Below are positions 50,601 through 64,000 of a stretch of DNA of 64,000 bases, piece by piece. Location of the stretch: contig OU342806.1 of NCBI GenBank assembly GCA_910591455.2, forward strand, positions 20,108,209-20,172,208. Direction: 5' to 3'. The number at the start of each line of letters is the position of its first letter. Position 1 is the first letter of the stretch. A program made the position numbers and the translations under genes. This DNA is from Pholis gunnellus. Its lineage: Eukaryota > Chordata > Actinopteri > Perciformes > Pholidae. A model generated the notes under the pieces. It was not told the DNA's origin, did not search any database, and worked only from the letters and a program-made list of their open reading frames with translations.

Positions 50601-53583
50601 TGTGTGTGCGTGTGTGTGCGATAGGAAGGAAAATATTTCCCACTAAGTCTTCTGTGAGTGCGCCCGGGGGGGGGAATTCAAAACACTCGTGTCGTTTGTT
50701 CTGCGCAGCGCTCACTGCCAACTGTCGCTGTAGCGAGCAGAAAGTGCTTTTTTATTCTTCTGCGTCTTTTTACTTGTGCTAGGAGCGCTACAGTTTGTTA
50801 GCGGCTGCAGCTCTTGTACAGTAACAGTAAGGGTGCAGAGACAGACAGTGTGTGTGTTTTATGTTTCGGAAAGAGAACGTCAATGAGAATAACTGAATTC
50901 TTTATTTCTTTTTTCATAGCGCATACATCGGATCACACTGGCTCTATTGTTCAGAGGCCGGTTGCAGAGATGAATTGTTTAACCCCGTCTTACCACACTG
51001 CTGGATTGACTTCGTAGTCTGGTGTACAGTATTTTTTAATGTGTGTGCATGTTTACGATGTGCTGTGTGTGTGTGTGTGTGTGCAGGTGCATGTTTTCAT
51101 AACTCTGAATGTTTATGCATGCTCATACAGCTGAAACACTGGAAATTCATGGCGCTGGTTGCCAAGGCCTTCGGCCAGCAGCAGCAGATGAAATATTAAG
51201 TGGTTCCACTGATTTATGCAGCAATACTGCGAGTTTGACAGAGGTTTTGCTCCAACGTGATGAAGATAGAATGGAGGTTCCTGGATAAAACTTGCTAGTA
51301 CACACGTACCCGCATGCACTGAACACATGGCCACCCACCTGTTCACTGCCCAGCCACTCACCTTTCTTTCGGATGCGTTGCACTGATTTTAAACATCAAG
51401 TCTCTACATTTTGTCTCACCTCGGCAGGAGCCTCCTTTAGAGATCACCAGCTGATCTACTCTCTGGCTACACAATTTGTAACAGCCCGGTAATGCCGTGA
51501 GTTACCATCATGTTGATCAGAATCTCAAGTGCATGATGCACATCCAGTGCCAACTTTGGCTGCCAAGGCAGGACATGGTGTGCTTTTTTTCTGTGGCGGG
51601 GCAAAGAATAAAGGTGTGAAGGGCGTAGTAGCGTCAGGGCTCGTAGTACATCTGGAATTTCATGCAGGTCATCGACGTCCGCGTCCTGTAACAGACCAAC
51701 AATACACTTGTTTTCGCAACCGCAACCTTTCCCAAAATGTATGACGTGTTTCGGTTGGCCAACCTTAACCGCCCCTTAGCTATACTGTAGTCGCCATGAA
51801 CTGATATTGTAAAATGAATTAGTCATTTTATAGGTTATGTCATTGAGCGCTCAAAAACGTATTCCTATGTCTATCACGAAAGTGCATTTCGCTCTCAGTA
51901 GCCAGCGAGTTTAAATTGATTGTAACAGCTGTTATTTTTGGCTTATTGAGGCCTCCAAGACCATAACATGGTAATAGGTCGGATAAAGGAAATGAAATGG
52001 TTGCTTTGGTGAACTTGAGCGTTGCTCTGTATATTTGCTGCACAGCGAGGCTGAACCAGCCGCTCGCAATCCACAAAGACTTTTTTTGGTCTTGTTCACT
52101 TTGTTGCAAACAAGCAGGTGGCTTGTTCTGTAATCCTCTCCCTCTCGATCCTCAACTCCATCCGGCTTTCTCAGGAGGAAGTGGGCTGTCCTCTGAGATG
52201 AAGACTTCCTCCAGTGACTCCCACTGCAGCTCCACAGGAAGAGCTGGAGCAGACGTGTGAGGAGTCAGAGTCAGTGCACCGTCACTGGGATGGATCCATT
52301 TAGTTTGAGGGGGATGGAGGGGGGTTAGGTGCGATAGCGGGTAAAGATGGCGGGATGGGATTTGCAGAATGAGATAAGGTTGAGTGAAGATAACTGAGAG
52401 GGAGAACGTGTGAGAGATGGATGAGGGGAAGAGAGGGAGGAAGTGAGAGAGGGAGGGTAGAGATGGATGGACTTATTTTTGTGTACGTTTTCAGTCACCA
52501 GAGAAATAGAAGTTCCTGGTTTGTACTGAGGGAGACCACCTTTGGCTCTGATAACATCAGAATAGTGACTCACCTGCTGACTATGCAAATGTTCATGCCG
52601 CTGATCGTTGACGAGCCGATTCTCCTGCACTCAAGCGTCTCACTCTTTGCCTCGTTGTGTTGTACTGTATTGTTTTTTGTTGTCTGCAAGATATCTTATT
52701 ATTCGGGTCTTAATTTCATCTTATCTTTAGCGACTCTACATCTGTTCACTGATTGTAAAAATGTATTTTTGAGCGTCGTTAATAACGTTATGTTGACAGA
52801 ATGTAACAGAGCAGCCTCACGTGTTTTAGTTCGGGTTAGGTCAGAGAAGACAAGGGTTTGGACGCATTTTAGAACTAAAAAACTTGCGTTTGTGTGCGGA
52901 AAAAAACAGTGTTGAATTGCCCTGAAGTACATCAAAGTTTAAAATATTTTGTCCACCGTTATTGACATGAACCGAGCTGTGTTCCTACCTCCCAGTCACA
53001 ATCCAAAACATCCAGAACAGTAAAAGTTGTTATACAGGTAAAGGCACACTTGACAGTTTTGGGGTCAGCCATAAACAATGTTTAAAGTTGGGCTTTCACT
53101 GGCATGTGTGTCGCATAGAGGTCCTCTCTGTCAGCTGTAGCTATTACACATTAACTCTACACAGCTACTGTGCCATTTTGACTTTCCGTGGTGAATTTCG
53201 TGGACTTTGAGAACCTTTGACACACATATTGCCATATGTAAAGAATTTGCAAAGGTCAGCATCAACCACTAAAAATGGCCGAACTTCACCACTGCTTTAT
53301 TATCCTTGTACCCCTCTGGGTGTCTGACTGTGGAACGATGTGGAACAACAGCCACAAGACTGCAGAGTCCCTGCTGAAAAGCTCCAATACAAACACAACC
53401 CCCCCCCCCCCCCTCTCTCACTCACATATAGCCAGGGGTGAGGCATCTGTTTCCTATGCTCAACATGTTGCAGGCACTGCATTCAATACACACACTCTAC
53501 TGTTTACACTACTCCTGTCTTATCTTACACATTGGACACACTACAGCAACATTTCAGAAACGCACACCTCTGTTGGGTTGAGT

Positions 53584-53669
53584 GGGGGGGGGGGGGGGGG
53601 GGGGGGGGGTAGAGCGTGCGTGTGCGTGTGTGTGCGTGTGTGTGCGTGTGTGTGCGTGTGTGTGTGTGC

Positions 53670-53690
<21 letters not shown>
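53584..53690. repeat. G26 homopolymer followed by (GTGTGTGC)n-type repeat
   Basis: G at 53584-53609, then from about 53617 an array of GTGTGTGC octamers passing into GT and a short GA run. Confidence 0.92.
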
Positions 53691-53701
<11 letters not shown>

Positions 53702-53866
53702 CCGTGGAGCGACCATGTGCAGTGTTTTGATGACACTGACTCGTTTGTCCTTTTCAGTGTCATTTGGCTCTGAATCTTTGTGTTAATGTCCGGATGTTAT
53801 CGCCTCAGTATCAACAGCAACGGCGCTCTCATCTGATCTGGTTTCCCCGCTGATAACACCAGCGAG

Positions 53867-53901
<35 letters not shown>

Positions 53902-55021
53902 TGTGGTTGAGATACTCTATGAGGTAGCGGAGTTATGTTTATGTTTGAACTCTGTGCTCGTAGTGCAACGCCTTAGTGTCACACAGCCTTCTCTGTGTTT
54001 TTGTGTATTCATCATTTGTTGGCAAGTAGTATGATGCAACATGCAGCTAAAGTAAGAACATATCAGAGATAATATTACGTGTTTATGTTAGTACCAACCT
54101 GACAAAATTATAAGATGAAAAACTACAAGGAAAAAAATCAAATGACCAAAATAAAACCAGAAGTGGACATTTTGAACTTCTTAAGAAAGATTGCTGTATG
54201 TTGTTTGTATGGTTTGTCTCTGAAGGTGAAGAGGTTCGCAGCATGGCAGACGATTTAATTCGACGCACATGTTGTAGGTCAGTGTGGCATCCACGCCGCA
54301 GCAGCAGGTGGAAAAAGCAGAAACAATGTATGAGTGCTTTTTTCTTTATCGCCTCGTTGAAGGAGTGTTTAATGCAGCCAGCTGAGAAGCCATGCAGATT
54401 CTATGTGAGTTCATTTGATCAACTTTCAAGCTTTTGACAAACGGCTACTGACCAGAATTACTTTTAATAAATAATCATTGATATGACTTGTAGGAGTATG
54501 TTATAATTTTTTTTTAGATAAAATTCCAATTTGAAAACAAATCCGCTAAAATGAAGACATGAGGAAAAAGGACAGAATATTAAACACATAAGAAAGAATC
54601 AGTAATTGGACTGTTTTGCGGCGAGTAATTTAACTAAAACTGTTTTATGTGTTTCATGACTAAAATATCTATTTTAGGAATATGTAAATTAGCAAAAAAA
54701 CTGGAATGAAAATCCCTGCCAAAATCAACACGGGTGTGTTTACTTTCAGTCATCTGTCTAAAACGTTGCCGGTTGTAACTGATCTCAAACATTCAGAGTC
54801 GATTACATCGCTGATTTCCCAGGTGTGCCTCACTCATCTTGACGTTTTGCCCTCCTCCGTTTATTTTTCATGTCACAACTTGTTCTTCTCTGAAACCTCC
54901 CTCGTCACCGTGTTTTTCATCCAGTTTTTCGTCTTTTTTGTCCTCGTAGCCCTCGCTGTCTTTCTGGTTTCTGTATCAGACAGTGATATTCTAATGACGT
55001 TATAGAAGCCGGAGGATGAGG

Positions 55022-55024
<3 letters not shown>

Positions 55025-55073
<49 letters not shown>
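55025..55073. repeat. (GCA)16 microsatellite
   Basis: A CAG/CTG-class trinucleotide repeat with no coding context. A poly-Cys or poly-Gln reading would be an artefact. Confidence 0.96.
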
Positions 55074-55074
<1 letters not shown>

Positions 55075-56617
55075 GTACAGCAGGTGATCGCAGATAGCTG
55101 ATTTGAAAATAAATTCCCACAGGAAACGTGTGCGTGTACCTGTGTGTTTCAGGAAATGGTGAGTGCGTTTCACGGCTCCCTTTGCTCCTGCTGCGGTGGT
55201 CAGATAACGTTAATGAATCAATAGTCACCCAAAAGAGAGATAAAGAGGACGGAGGATGGAAAAGGGATTTTTATCTGCTTCTAAAATATTATGTTGTGCC
55301 CACTTCATGTTTTGTGAAAATGATGAATGTGCAGTTTCCCAGCTGTCCCCAAAGACCCCGACCATCTCACAGCCATCACGTTTCTCTGCCTGTCACCCAG
55401 AACTCTATCAGTGTTGTCTCAGCATATGACAACAAGGCGCACCGCTCGTCAGACGGCGTTGATTTAGGACGATTCTGCGAAACCCACATTATGTTCAAAT
55501 CTGATGTTTTTTAACCTTCTTTGCCATTTTGTGTTTTCATTTCTTTTATGTCTGCATAGGGGGGGTCATACCGACTATGTTCATGGTGAAAAAAAACACA
55601 ATTTTCTTAAAACAAACTGGTTCTCCATGTAAATCTGTACTTTCCATGTGCCCATTCAGCACTCCGACACCCCTACCAATGGTTGCAAAGAGGACGCGCT
55701 ATACTTCCACTGAACATTGGCATTGGACATGAGTAGTGTGCTGCAGAATTGTACAGTAGGAACTTAATTCCGTGGGAGACTAGGATTACATAAAACATCC
55801 ACAAGCCCTACATACGGAACAGAGTTTGGCTCTGACAGACAGACTAACCTGGACAGTGTATCGCATTAATCTCTTGACCATGGCTTTCCTGTCCTACACT
55901 GCAAAAAACAAGGATTGCAATAGGAAATTGCGTTGAATTGTGGTGGTTGAGGATGTGAACAAATGTAACACCTGTAGGATACTACAACGATAAGGAGGAG
56001 ATGGAAACAGCCCTCAAATTGGCTTCAATAGGAATAAAGTCAGAAAACTCAAAAAAAGAAAAAGAAAAGAACGATGCTCCGATGGAAATAAAATAGCTGT
56101 CATCCAGTGTGCATTGATACCCGCGTAAGATCTGCCCTCCAAACTGTTGGTTGGCTTGCGTCCCCTCCCAGACTGCCTAATCAATTCAACATGGCCCTCG
56201 TTTGGACGGCAGCCCGCGAAGGGCCCGTGGCCCCTGCACCTCCATAAATACACTCACAGCTTTCTTAAATATGTGACAAAACACCGTTAAAGTTTACAGG
56301 CCTGGCGTCTGTGTGCACCCTGCGTTCACCAGGGGAGGAGTCACGTTTCCACCTGCAGTGGGGTTTTGAGGAGGAAGGGGAGAGGATGTAGTTCTACCAA
56401 AAGTCTAAAGGGTTTAGTCGTTCACACACACACACACACACACACAGACTGGTATCTCACGCACATACACACGCACACACCTGCTCTTGATTGTCCAATT
56501 TGTAAGCGATGTAGCGGCCGCAGGGGAGCATAGCAACGGTAAACAGGCTGATAGCATCTCATATGAGATCACTGCGTCTGGAACCGAATTCTAAGCAAAG
56601 AGACTGAGCCCAGCGTA

Positions 56618-56652
<35 letters not shown>

Positions 56653-57528
56653 TGAAGAGGAAAGCAGGCATTGGTGTGAGTGACAGACGAACAGCAGCAG
56701 AGCGTTTATGAGCCTTTACAGTGTAAACGGAGTCTTCCTCTAGCAGTGCTGCTCCTGGTCTCAGCCTCGAGGTCAGGGGTCATGTGTCACTGGGTCAAAG
56801 TTCAAACTTAACCCATGAAGGAAGTCTGGAAATTCACTTCACAAAGAAAGCTTTGACTGACACCCGTACAGTTTACCCGCTGTCCCCTTACTGTCTTCTC
56901 TGCTTCTGGTTTCTCACTTAAACTCCTCACTTTTTCTTTTTGTTTTCCTGCCATTGAATCTCTGTGTCCTCTCTCTTTCCTTTCTTCCCTTTTGTTCCAC
57001 AAACAAACACCACGCATCTCTTCATCTGATCTCTCAGACTCCAGTTTCCCATGGCGTTATCTCTTTTCAGTTTTCGTGGAAAGACTAAAAGTATTACAAC
57101 TCCCGTCATCTGTCTCCTGCTATCAGACTTACTGTTGCAGCCAATCACATCACGCCATCACTGATAGCGAAACATACGTACAGTTTGCTTCCTGTGTCGT
57201 GTATGGTGTTATCTGCACTTTACACATACTCCAGGCTCGATTTCAGGAGGAAAATGATGAATGCAGAATTGATTTATAATTGATTGATTGATTGATCGAT
57301 CATACTACCCTAAATAAGCTATTTACTCGGTTAAGCAACCGACTGTTTCATCGCTAATCTATTTTATCGAAGTCCCCCATTCCCCCTTTGTATACTGTGC
57401 ATGTACTATCCCTCTCTTGGGGGTATGTCCTGTGATACTCCTTTCTGCAGGCAGTTTGTGGTGCAAGGTGAGAGATGTGTAAGTAAAATCAGTGGGTTCG
57501 TTAAGTCCAGACGCAGCGTTCATGTGGC

Positions 57529-57570
57529 TCTCCTCCTCCTCCTCCTCCTCCTCCTCCTCCTCCTCCTCCT
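57529..57570. repeat. (TCC)14 microsatellite
   Basis: A pyrimidine trinucleotide tract preceded by ATGTGGCTC, which superficially resembles the missing gmds AMWL exon start but is not it. Confidence 0.95.
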
Positions 57571-58074
57571 GCTGATGTTTGTTTTCCTTCCTGCCTGTTC
57601 AAAGAGGGCAAAATAAATAAAGTGCTTTTCTGGCCCTGCATCACTCATCCCCCTGCTATTGATACCCCGTCTCCGACAGCCGAGGATGTGTGTGTGTGTG
57701 TGTGTGTGTACACGCATGCATGTGGGATTATACTGGGTTACAGTATAGTTAAAAAAAGTCCAGAGACGACTATTTAAAAAGCCTTTCACGGCCTTCTTTA
57801 GCCCCTGTATGCTGCCTATTCATAACCCAGCTATGACATATTGGCATAGCTACTATATTTAACTTAACGTCTAACTTAACTGGTGTGCATGTGTGTGTTC
57901 CTGTCCCCCACTTCCCCTCCCCCCTCCCACCCCCAAAAATGGTAACACACCCACGGCAAATGAGAGGGCTCCTTTGAGAAATGTGTTTCTCATGTTCTCA
58001 CGGTGTAAAAATTACGCTATCGCCAAGCTCCAAGAATCAGCAGCTCTGTCCGCGCTACGTGGAGCCGAGCCCGA

Positions 58075-58078
<4 letters not shown>

Positions 58079-58162
<84 letters not shown>
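58079..58162. repeat. (GT)42 microsatellite
   Basis: An uninterrupted 84-nt tract. Confidence 0.97.
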
Positions 58163-58168
<6 letters not shown>

Positions 58169-61147
58169 GCGGTTTAGCTTTGCAGTGTGTGTTTTAACGT
58201 TAAATAGTGAATGACAGTCTTTATGAGAGCCCATTCCCTTCCTCCGGTGAAAACATGGAAAGATTGTTTACTGAGGACTCACTGTTCATGCAGCCCAGAG
58301 GTCACAGTCAAGTTGAAGCGTGTGTGAATTTGTGGACTTCCCCCGCGCATGCGGCTATGTTTAGATGTCCAAACACGCTGATAGTATCAAAGGAATGGGT
58401 GCAGGCTTGATTGATCGTATGAACATTAGCTTGACTTGGGCCGGGGGGAATTTTAGTTTTTTTTTGTTTTGCCGTGATCAGAATATATCGGTCTCCGTGT
58501 TTATGCGATGTGTAAGATATTGGTGTGGTTACACCGCTAAAGCCGCGTGTTGTTGTAAACTCTACGGCCAGAGCTGTCATGTGTAAGCCTCAGCCAAAAA
58601 AACATGCTCTAATGTGTTAATCAGCCGCAACAGTAGTTTGTTTTGGGGGGAAGGGTATAGTTGAAAGCCATTTGTCTGATGAAAACATACCGAAATTGAA
58701 GACATAAGTCATGGAAAATACAACAAGGTGACCTCTAGTTATCAGAAATATCACAAAATATTGAAGAAAAGCATTTTCCCCAAAATCAAAAGTGTTTTTT
58801 CTCTGCTGCATATGCTGTAAAGCCTTCAGTATTTGAATGAAAATAAACCAAAGTCAGTATAGTTGTTTACTCGTTTATTTTCTTTTCTTTTATTCTCTCA
58901 GACTAAAACCTCCGTGTTTGAGGTTTACTCATAAACAACAGTTTAAAGACTTTGTGCTGCGCTAACAAAGCTCCGTTTTTACGGTCGAATGCAAACAGGC
59001 GGAGAGATTTTCTGCTGTTGACAGAAGTTCCAAAGAGTGCATCTTTTCTGTTTGTTTTACTAATCCCCTAAACATGTACAATAAAAAAAAAAAAGAAAAA
59101 GCAGCAAAATCAAATGTTCGAGCTTTGAGGATAGTGCTTGGTGTGTGTGTGATAACTTGGCCCCGTGCACCCACACAGTCCTCTGCTCAGGTTGGAGTTG
59201 GGCAGCGTTATGCTAGGATTTATTTGAGTGACAGAACCAAGTGAGGTTACCAAAATAAAGTCTTATGTGCTGATAAGAATGACAGAGGTGTTAAAGGTCC
59301 CACATGTGAAGTGTGATAAGTGTATAAGCACTTTAATGCATCTGTGGCTTGTTCAGTTGGAATAAATGGAAATCAGAAGTTAATGACATCTTTTTTTACT
59401 TCAGCAATAGATTAACAAATATGACTTCATATGTCCGCGCAGCTGGGAGGATCCGGGTGGTGAACATAGCCTTTGGTGTCGCTCTTTGTACAGATATGCT
59501 GGTACCAGACCTGGCAACCACACTGTGTGGAAAGCTGCTGCTCCTAGCTGCCAAGACATGGTCCCAGCCTGTAACTAAAACCAGAAATTGTCATAATGTT
59601 TGTGTTTGTTTACAGATTAAACAAGACCTCTGTTAATAATGAGCCTTGCCGAACGCTACGTTAAGTTAGGCTGCTGGGAGATATTGTGTCATCTTGTGAG
59701 TAAACGCCCTTTTAAAAATGTGTGCCTGTCCTCTTTTAAGTCGTCCTTCCCTTGGACACCGTCCAGATTTACCATACCGTGTGGACCCACCAGAAGCAGC
59801 CCTGTGTGAATAAAATGCTTTTTTGGACTGGCTGTGAGCGATTGCGATCTGCCTCGTCTGTCAGACGTTTGCGACCTCCTCGGGGGTAACGGTGCTGTAG
59901 AGCATCCTCTGAGGTCAACCACCGCTGTGAGGCTCGGCCAGCACAACATGGTCAGAGTGAAAGAGACGGCGGCGGAGCTGCGGTCATCTGTGCGTCAACC
60001 CCCGACCATGCTACAGCAGCATGTGTCTCTGTGTGCGTATGTCCGTTCGGGATGAAGTCAGAACGTAAATATAGCCTCGTCTGTCTTCGACTCGACGTCC
60101 AGACAGTCTGTCTGACTAGGAAACGCGCTGCAGTCGATGACTTTTTTGGTCAAAACGCGACAGGAGAGCGGGAATGAGTGGAGAGAGGAGGAGGAGGAGG
60201 AGGAGGAGGGTGAAGGGGAGGGGGTTTAATAATTTCAGCCATCTCTAAAAATAGGGGGCTCAGTAACGGGAAGAAGAAGGAAAAAAAAAGCTGTTCTGCT
60301 AAAAATCACAGCTCCATAGCAGCCATTTGGATGATGTGTGCTCCCTGAGGTGGAGCCTGGGAAAGTTAGCTGTGCATACTAGCATGTCACTCCGTGTGTG
60401 TGTGAATCAATGTCTGTGTGTAAATGTAGACCTAAATTGAATGATTGAGGGTCTTACTTACGTATTTACGCAGAGTAGAGTTGGGAAAAGCGGTCTTGTT
60501 TGGGCCGATAGGACCCAGTTGGTCTGGATTGGTACGGGCCTGCTCTAGCCCAATTTGTCCCGGTCTGCTCTGGCTCATGGTTCTGCCAAATCCACCCCTG
60601 CCCTTTACTGACTCACTGCAAGACCATCAGGGATTGTGGGATGCAGGCGGACACAGAAATGAAAAAACGCCTTGTCCTTATATGAGAAGAGAGACAAACA
60701 TAACTGAGTAAAGTCACATAAAATATGTTGGAAAAGAAAACGCGTGCGATGAAACTCTCCACTCAGGAACTCCTGGAATGTCAGCCCACCAATCTCCATT
60801 TCAGTGCTTTTTAATTCACTTGCTATGTGGCCCCCTCCGACTGCCTGTTGAAAGGGTGCTGGCCTTCACTGCGCTAAGCTGAGATTCACTTTATTGTTAT
60901 TTTTACGGACTGGGTTTATAATGGACGGCAGGACTTAGTCACTGAGCCTCAGACTGAATGTCCCTGCAGGCCCAATTTGAGAAGCATGTGGCTTTTGTGT
61001 TGTTATGTTGTTACGGGCGATCGCGAGGAGTGTCACAGGAAATACTGTTTAATGCAACATCAATTCGTGAAGTAGTCATGCTTTTTTTTTTCTTCTCATT
61101 ATCCAAAGACCTGCTGCGCATATCGTGTTGTTATTTTAAAAGACACT

Positions 61148-61240
61148 AATGCCTGATTTCCAGCGCATGCTTCGGCTCGGCTCCACTCGCCTCACTTTTG
61201 GTACCGGGACCTTTTCTCTTATTTCTTTTTCCACTGCAGA
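61148..61240 (+). mobile_element. Fragment of a common fish DNA-transposon-like repeat
   Basis: ATGCCTGATTTCCAGCGCAT is followed by GCTTCGGCTCGGCTCCACTC, then GCCTCACTTTTGGTACCGGG and a pyrimidine-rich CCTTTTCTCTTATT end. This closely follows the widely dispersed teleost repeat with the TGCCTGTTTTCCA...GGCTCGGCTC...TTTTGGTACC pattern. Terminal structure is not fully visible. Confidence 0.6.
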
Positions 61241-61499
61241 TAGTCACCCCCGCAGGGTATTTGGGATTGTCAGCTGATCATCATAGAGACACTTTCTGAA
61301 TCCTTTCATCTGCAATAAACAGAGGAACGTCTGCACGTCGACAATTGTTCGACGTAATGTATGCCGTATAGTTTTTTGCAGGCTGACACTCTTTAATAAT
61401 CTGGGTGCAAAAATATCCACAACTTTTGCTATCTGTAAACCCCCAAAAGAGCAAGTGGAGTTGAGAAGAGCAGTGCCCTATGATCCTGTGTAATACACT

Positions 61500-61806
61500 A
61501 GAATTAGATATTTAGTTAAGAATTTAAAGTTGTTGTTTGTTGTGAGTAATGTTTTCATATCCTGTCAGTCTGGTACCTGAGATTAGCTGCAGACACCAAA
61601 ATAATAACCTAGTTTGGTGAATATAAACATGTTTTAATCTTTTTGTCAGGCAATAAAAGGTGCCCCAAGTTCGACACCTTTCCTGATTTTGATACGGAAA
61701 TACCAAAATCAAAGGTTTAAAAGTTTTAAAAAAACACTTTGATACTCGATACGGACACGTTCTGGTCGGTTCTCAAATAGTATTGAGGTTCGGTGCCCAT
61801 CCACAG
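61500..61806. mobile_element. Probable degenerate fish repeat ending in GTTCGGTGCCCATCC
   Basis: The segment includes AATAAAAGGTGCCCCAAGTT, CGACACCTTTCCTGATTTTG and an end reading TTGAGGTTCGGTGCCCATCC. On the minus strand that end reads GGATGGGCACCGAACC, which resembles the terminus of several fish hAT-like families. The family and exact boundaries are unverified. Confidence 0.5.
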
Positions 61807-62424
61807 AAAATACTTTGATTAGACTTCCTCTCCTGCCTGACCCACCTGCTCTGCCGTGTCAAAATGTTTGTACCGATGTGGATTGTGTGTCAGCGTTGTG
61901 TTGGCAGCGCTGTGGAGTTGTTATGTGATATGCAGTTTAGAGTGGCAGGGAGAACTTATATCACCTGGTTTATGAGATACCATTTAGCATGTTGTTAGAA
62001 TTTCAAACACCTTGTCAGAGCCCTGAGGGTGTGGGTGGGTGTGTGTGTGTGTGTGTGTGTGTGTCAGGGTGTGTGTTTTATGTGTATCACAGCGAGAACG
62101 CTCAAAGAACAAAAGGATCCTTTGAGTGCAGAATTTCAGAGGAAGCTGTCAGACGTGTCCATTCTTCTCTAAGCCGGTGTTTGGGATTATCCTGCACTGT
62201 TGTGGAATGCTGTTCAACACAGACAGACACACTCACGATGTGATGTCAGTCACTCATATGTAACTCCATACACTCAAGTGGCAAACCAACGCCCTCGTCA
62301 AATGGCCGTGAATGTAAACGGTTCTACGTGCAAACACAAATGACAATGCCCTGCAAAAACATGGACAGTTGTCTGATTCCCGCATATAAATAAAGGTTGG
62401 ATTTATTAATGATTGTATGTGGGT

Positions 62425-62560
62425 GCAGCAGCTACCCGGGTTTGAATGCGATCCGCGGCCCTTTTGCTGGACTTCAACCTCCCCCCCCCTCCTCCTTTCC
62501 TTTCTTCAGCTGCACTATTGAATAAAGGAGAAAAAATAACAATAAAAGAATAAAGTTGTT
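62425..62560 (+). mobile_element. tRNA-derived SINE, 5'-truncated
   Basis: GGGTTTGAATGCGATCCGCG resembles a pol III B box with following tRNA-related sequence. It is followed by GCCCTTTTGCTGGACTTCAA, a C/T-rich stretch, and TTCTTCAGCTGCACTATTGA and AATAAAGG with an A-rich AATAAC/AATAAAAG tail. This order (B box, CCTTTGCTGCATGTC-like block, pyrimidine stretch, AATAAAGG tail) is that of a common teleost tRNA-SINE. No A box is evident. Confidence 0.65.
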
Positions 62561-64000
62561 TTCATATCCCTGTGGAGGTGCACGTAACACTCCAATCCCG
62601 TAAAAGGACGAAACCACGATGAGAACAAAAACAGGGCTAATGGTGATCGACTCATTGATGATGTTGAAACTTTGACCAAAATCGAATGGAAAGACGGCGT
62701 CGCTCTGTTTTTGCACGCTGGAGAGCCGCTCACTGCAGCTCACAATTGTGACACATTGAGAATTTTAGGTGACGTGTTTTTCAAAACAATGTTGCTTGAA
62801 TTTGTCTTTGCCGAGATCAAATTGCGCCGGATAAGTTACCCTGCGCAATTGTTTACTTTGTGTTTTAGTAAAGCCAAACAAAGTGAAATGAACCACCACA
62901 GACAAGTTTGGATTGTGGACAGAAGGAAACGAGCTGTTAAAACTATTGCAGCGGCTGCACTTCACCGGTAAACTTGACCGTGAACAACACACAAATATCT
63001 CTGCTTCGACTTTCAGTCTAAACGCACTTCTCTGCCACCCCAGTAATGTATGTGTCATATGTCATATGTCATCATTTTGGTAAACTATATTTTCCCTTGT
63101 TCACCCCAACATGCAACACCAACGTTTTTTATGTCAGCACATCCCCTTTGGACCACATTATTGTTTTCAGGTATGAAAAGTTGAGTGTGGATGGAAGGGC
63201 CCAAGCTGAGAGAAAAATAGGTCTTCTATAATTAGAAATAAATGAGATGTTAAGTAAACATCTACAACGGGAGGCGGTTATCTGGCCTCAGTGCGGTATC
63301 TGCTCTGGGGCCGATGTCATTCTGGAGTCGTAATTTCAATACTATTTGCCTAATCTCGGTACAAGATGGCTGCAGATGATTGCCAGTGCATCCGGGAAGT
63401 ATAGTGGCCTTGATGGATGTGGGTCCTAAAAGACCTCCCGATAACGCCAACTTGTGACGTACATGAGCGAGGCCGCGTTTGAGCCCGAGTGTGACGTTGC
63501 GTCGCGGTGCGTGAATGTCTTGTATCACAGCTCGTGAGTGCAGCTCATTAATCTCAGTATCGGTGGTATGAGCCGGGGCTGGCAGGCCCGGAGCTGCGTC
63601 GGCTCCAATTCAAGGCTTCCCTCTGATCCGCGCCAAAATAAGAGCACTCGTCTTCTTATTTTTCAGGCTTTATTATTCTTGTCTGGCAGCTGTGCTAGCA
63701 TGTTGTGGAACAGTCCTGAGTACCTCTTGAGCTACTAATGATGTGGAAAAGCCGGCTCTGGTCGAGATCTGCAGTGGGGAAGACGTGGAACCTGCAGCTT
63801 CTCCACAACTCCAAAACCATCAGAGCCCGCATGTTGAGCTCTGTGAGAATACAAATGTCTGTTGAAATTAATCAGACGGACACAAGTGGCTTTAAGTGAT
63901 AATGTTAAAGGTGACCAATCCATTTAGGCTCTATAGAGTTTAAACTTACTTAACTTTGTTTTTATTTATGTAGAAATGTGAACGAATCCTGGCATGAGTG

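Larger units (their letters stand above)
44001..64000 (+). other. gmds: gmds large intron, last part (3' end outside window)
   Basis: No gmds exon starting AMWLML was found, so the intron probably continues past 64000. Contents include pyrimidine tracts (44311-44556, 45192-45229), CA/GT tracts (46211, 46426, 58079), a C30 run at 47599, G26 at 53584, (GCA)16 at 55025, (TCC)n at 57529, two or three degenerate fish repeats at 61148-61806 and a tRNA-derived SINE at 62425-62560. The long stretches 47640-49300, 49600-50550, 51200-53390 and 62560-64000 show nothing I can name. Confidence 0.7.

Noticed and set aside
57518..57570. ATGTGGCTC followed by TCC repeat as the start of the missing gmds AMWLML exon
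   Set aside because: After Met-Trp-Leu the reading becomes poly-Ser/Leu from (TCC)n, with no acceptor and no match to the conserved LMLQ segment.

Overview
The window is vertebrate nuclear DNA, almost certainly from a teleost fish and probably a percomorph. Three things point there: exons of a deeply conserved vertebrate gene with GT-AG introns, very dense and long CA/GT microsatellites, and degenerate copies of several interspersed repeats that are common in fish genomes. There is no prokaryotic-style gene organisation, no CRISPR array and no operon.

The only gene I can support is gmds (GDP-mannose 4,6-dehydratase) on the + strand. Three consecutive internal coding exons are present, at 6928-7120, 8366-8470 and 17674-17801. 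They join in phase (1, then 1, ending in phase 0) and correspond to about residues 116-257 of the 372-residue human protein. They carry the catalytic Thr, Glu, Tyr and Lys and the SPRRG and RDWGHAKDYV signatures. The exons for the N-terminal NAD(P)-binding part must lie before base 1. The next downstream exon (starting at about residue 258) was not found, so it lies beyond 64000 or possibly inside the 500-base N gap at 26827-27326. The window is therefore nearly all gmds intron: at least 6.9 kb, then 1,245 bp, 9,203 bp, and at least 46.2 kb.

Layout: 1-6927 is an upstream intron holding a CR1/L2/Rex1-like LINE 3' end inserted in a small minisatellite, a fish DNA-transposon-like repeat, and large (CA)45 and (GT)60 tracts. 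6928-8470 holds two exons around a short intron containing opposed (GT)58 and (CA)37 tracts. 8471-17673 is an intron with C/G homopolymers, (GT)n and (CA)n. 17802-64000 is one giant intron with many microsatellites, an assembly gap, more degenerate fish repeats, a tRNA-derived SINE near 62.4 kb, and several complex blocks rich in homeodomain, Fox and E-box motifs that look like candidate conserved enhancers.

The gmds product makes the first committed intermediate of de novo GDP-L-fucose synthesis. In vertebrates gmds lies next to the foxq1-foxf2-foxc1 cluster, so its large introns may hold long-range regulatory DNA for those genes. That is inference here, because no fox gene is in the window. 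No other protein-coding gene is supported; most long open frames are artefacts of dinucleotide repeats.
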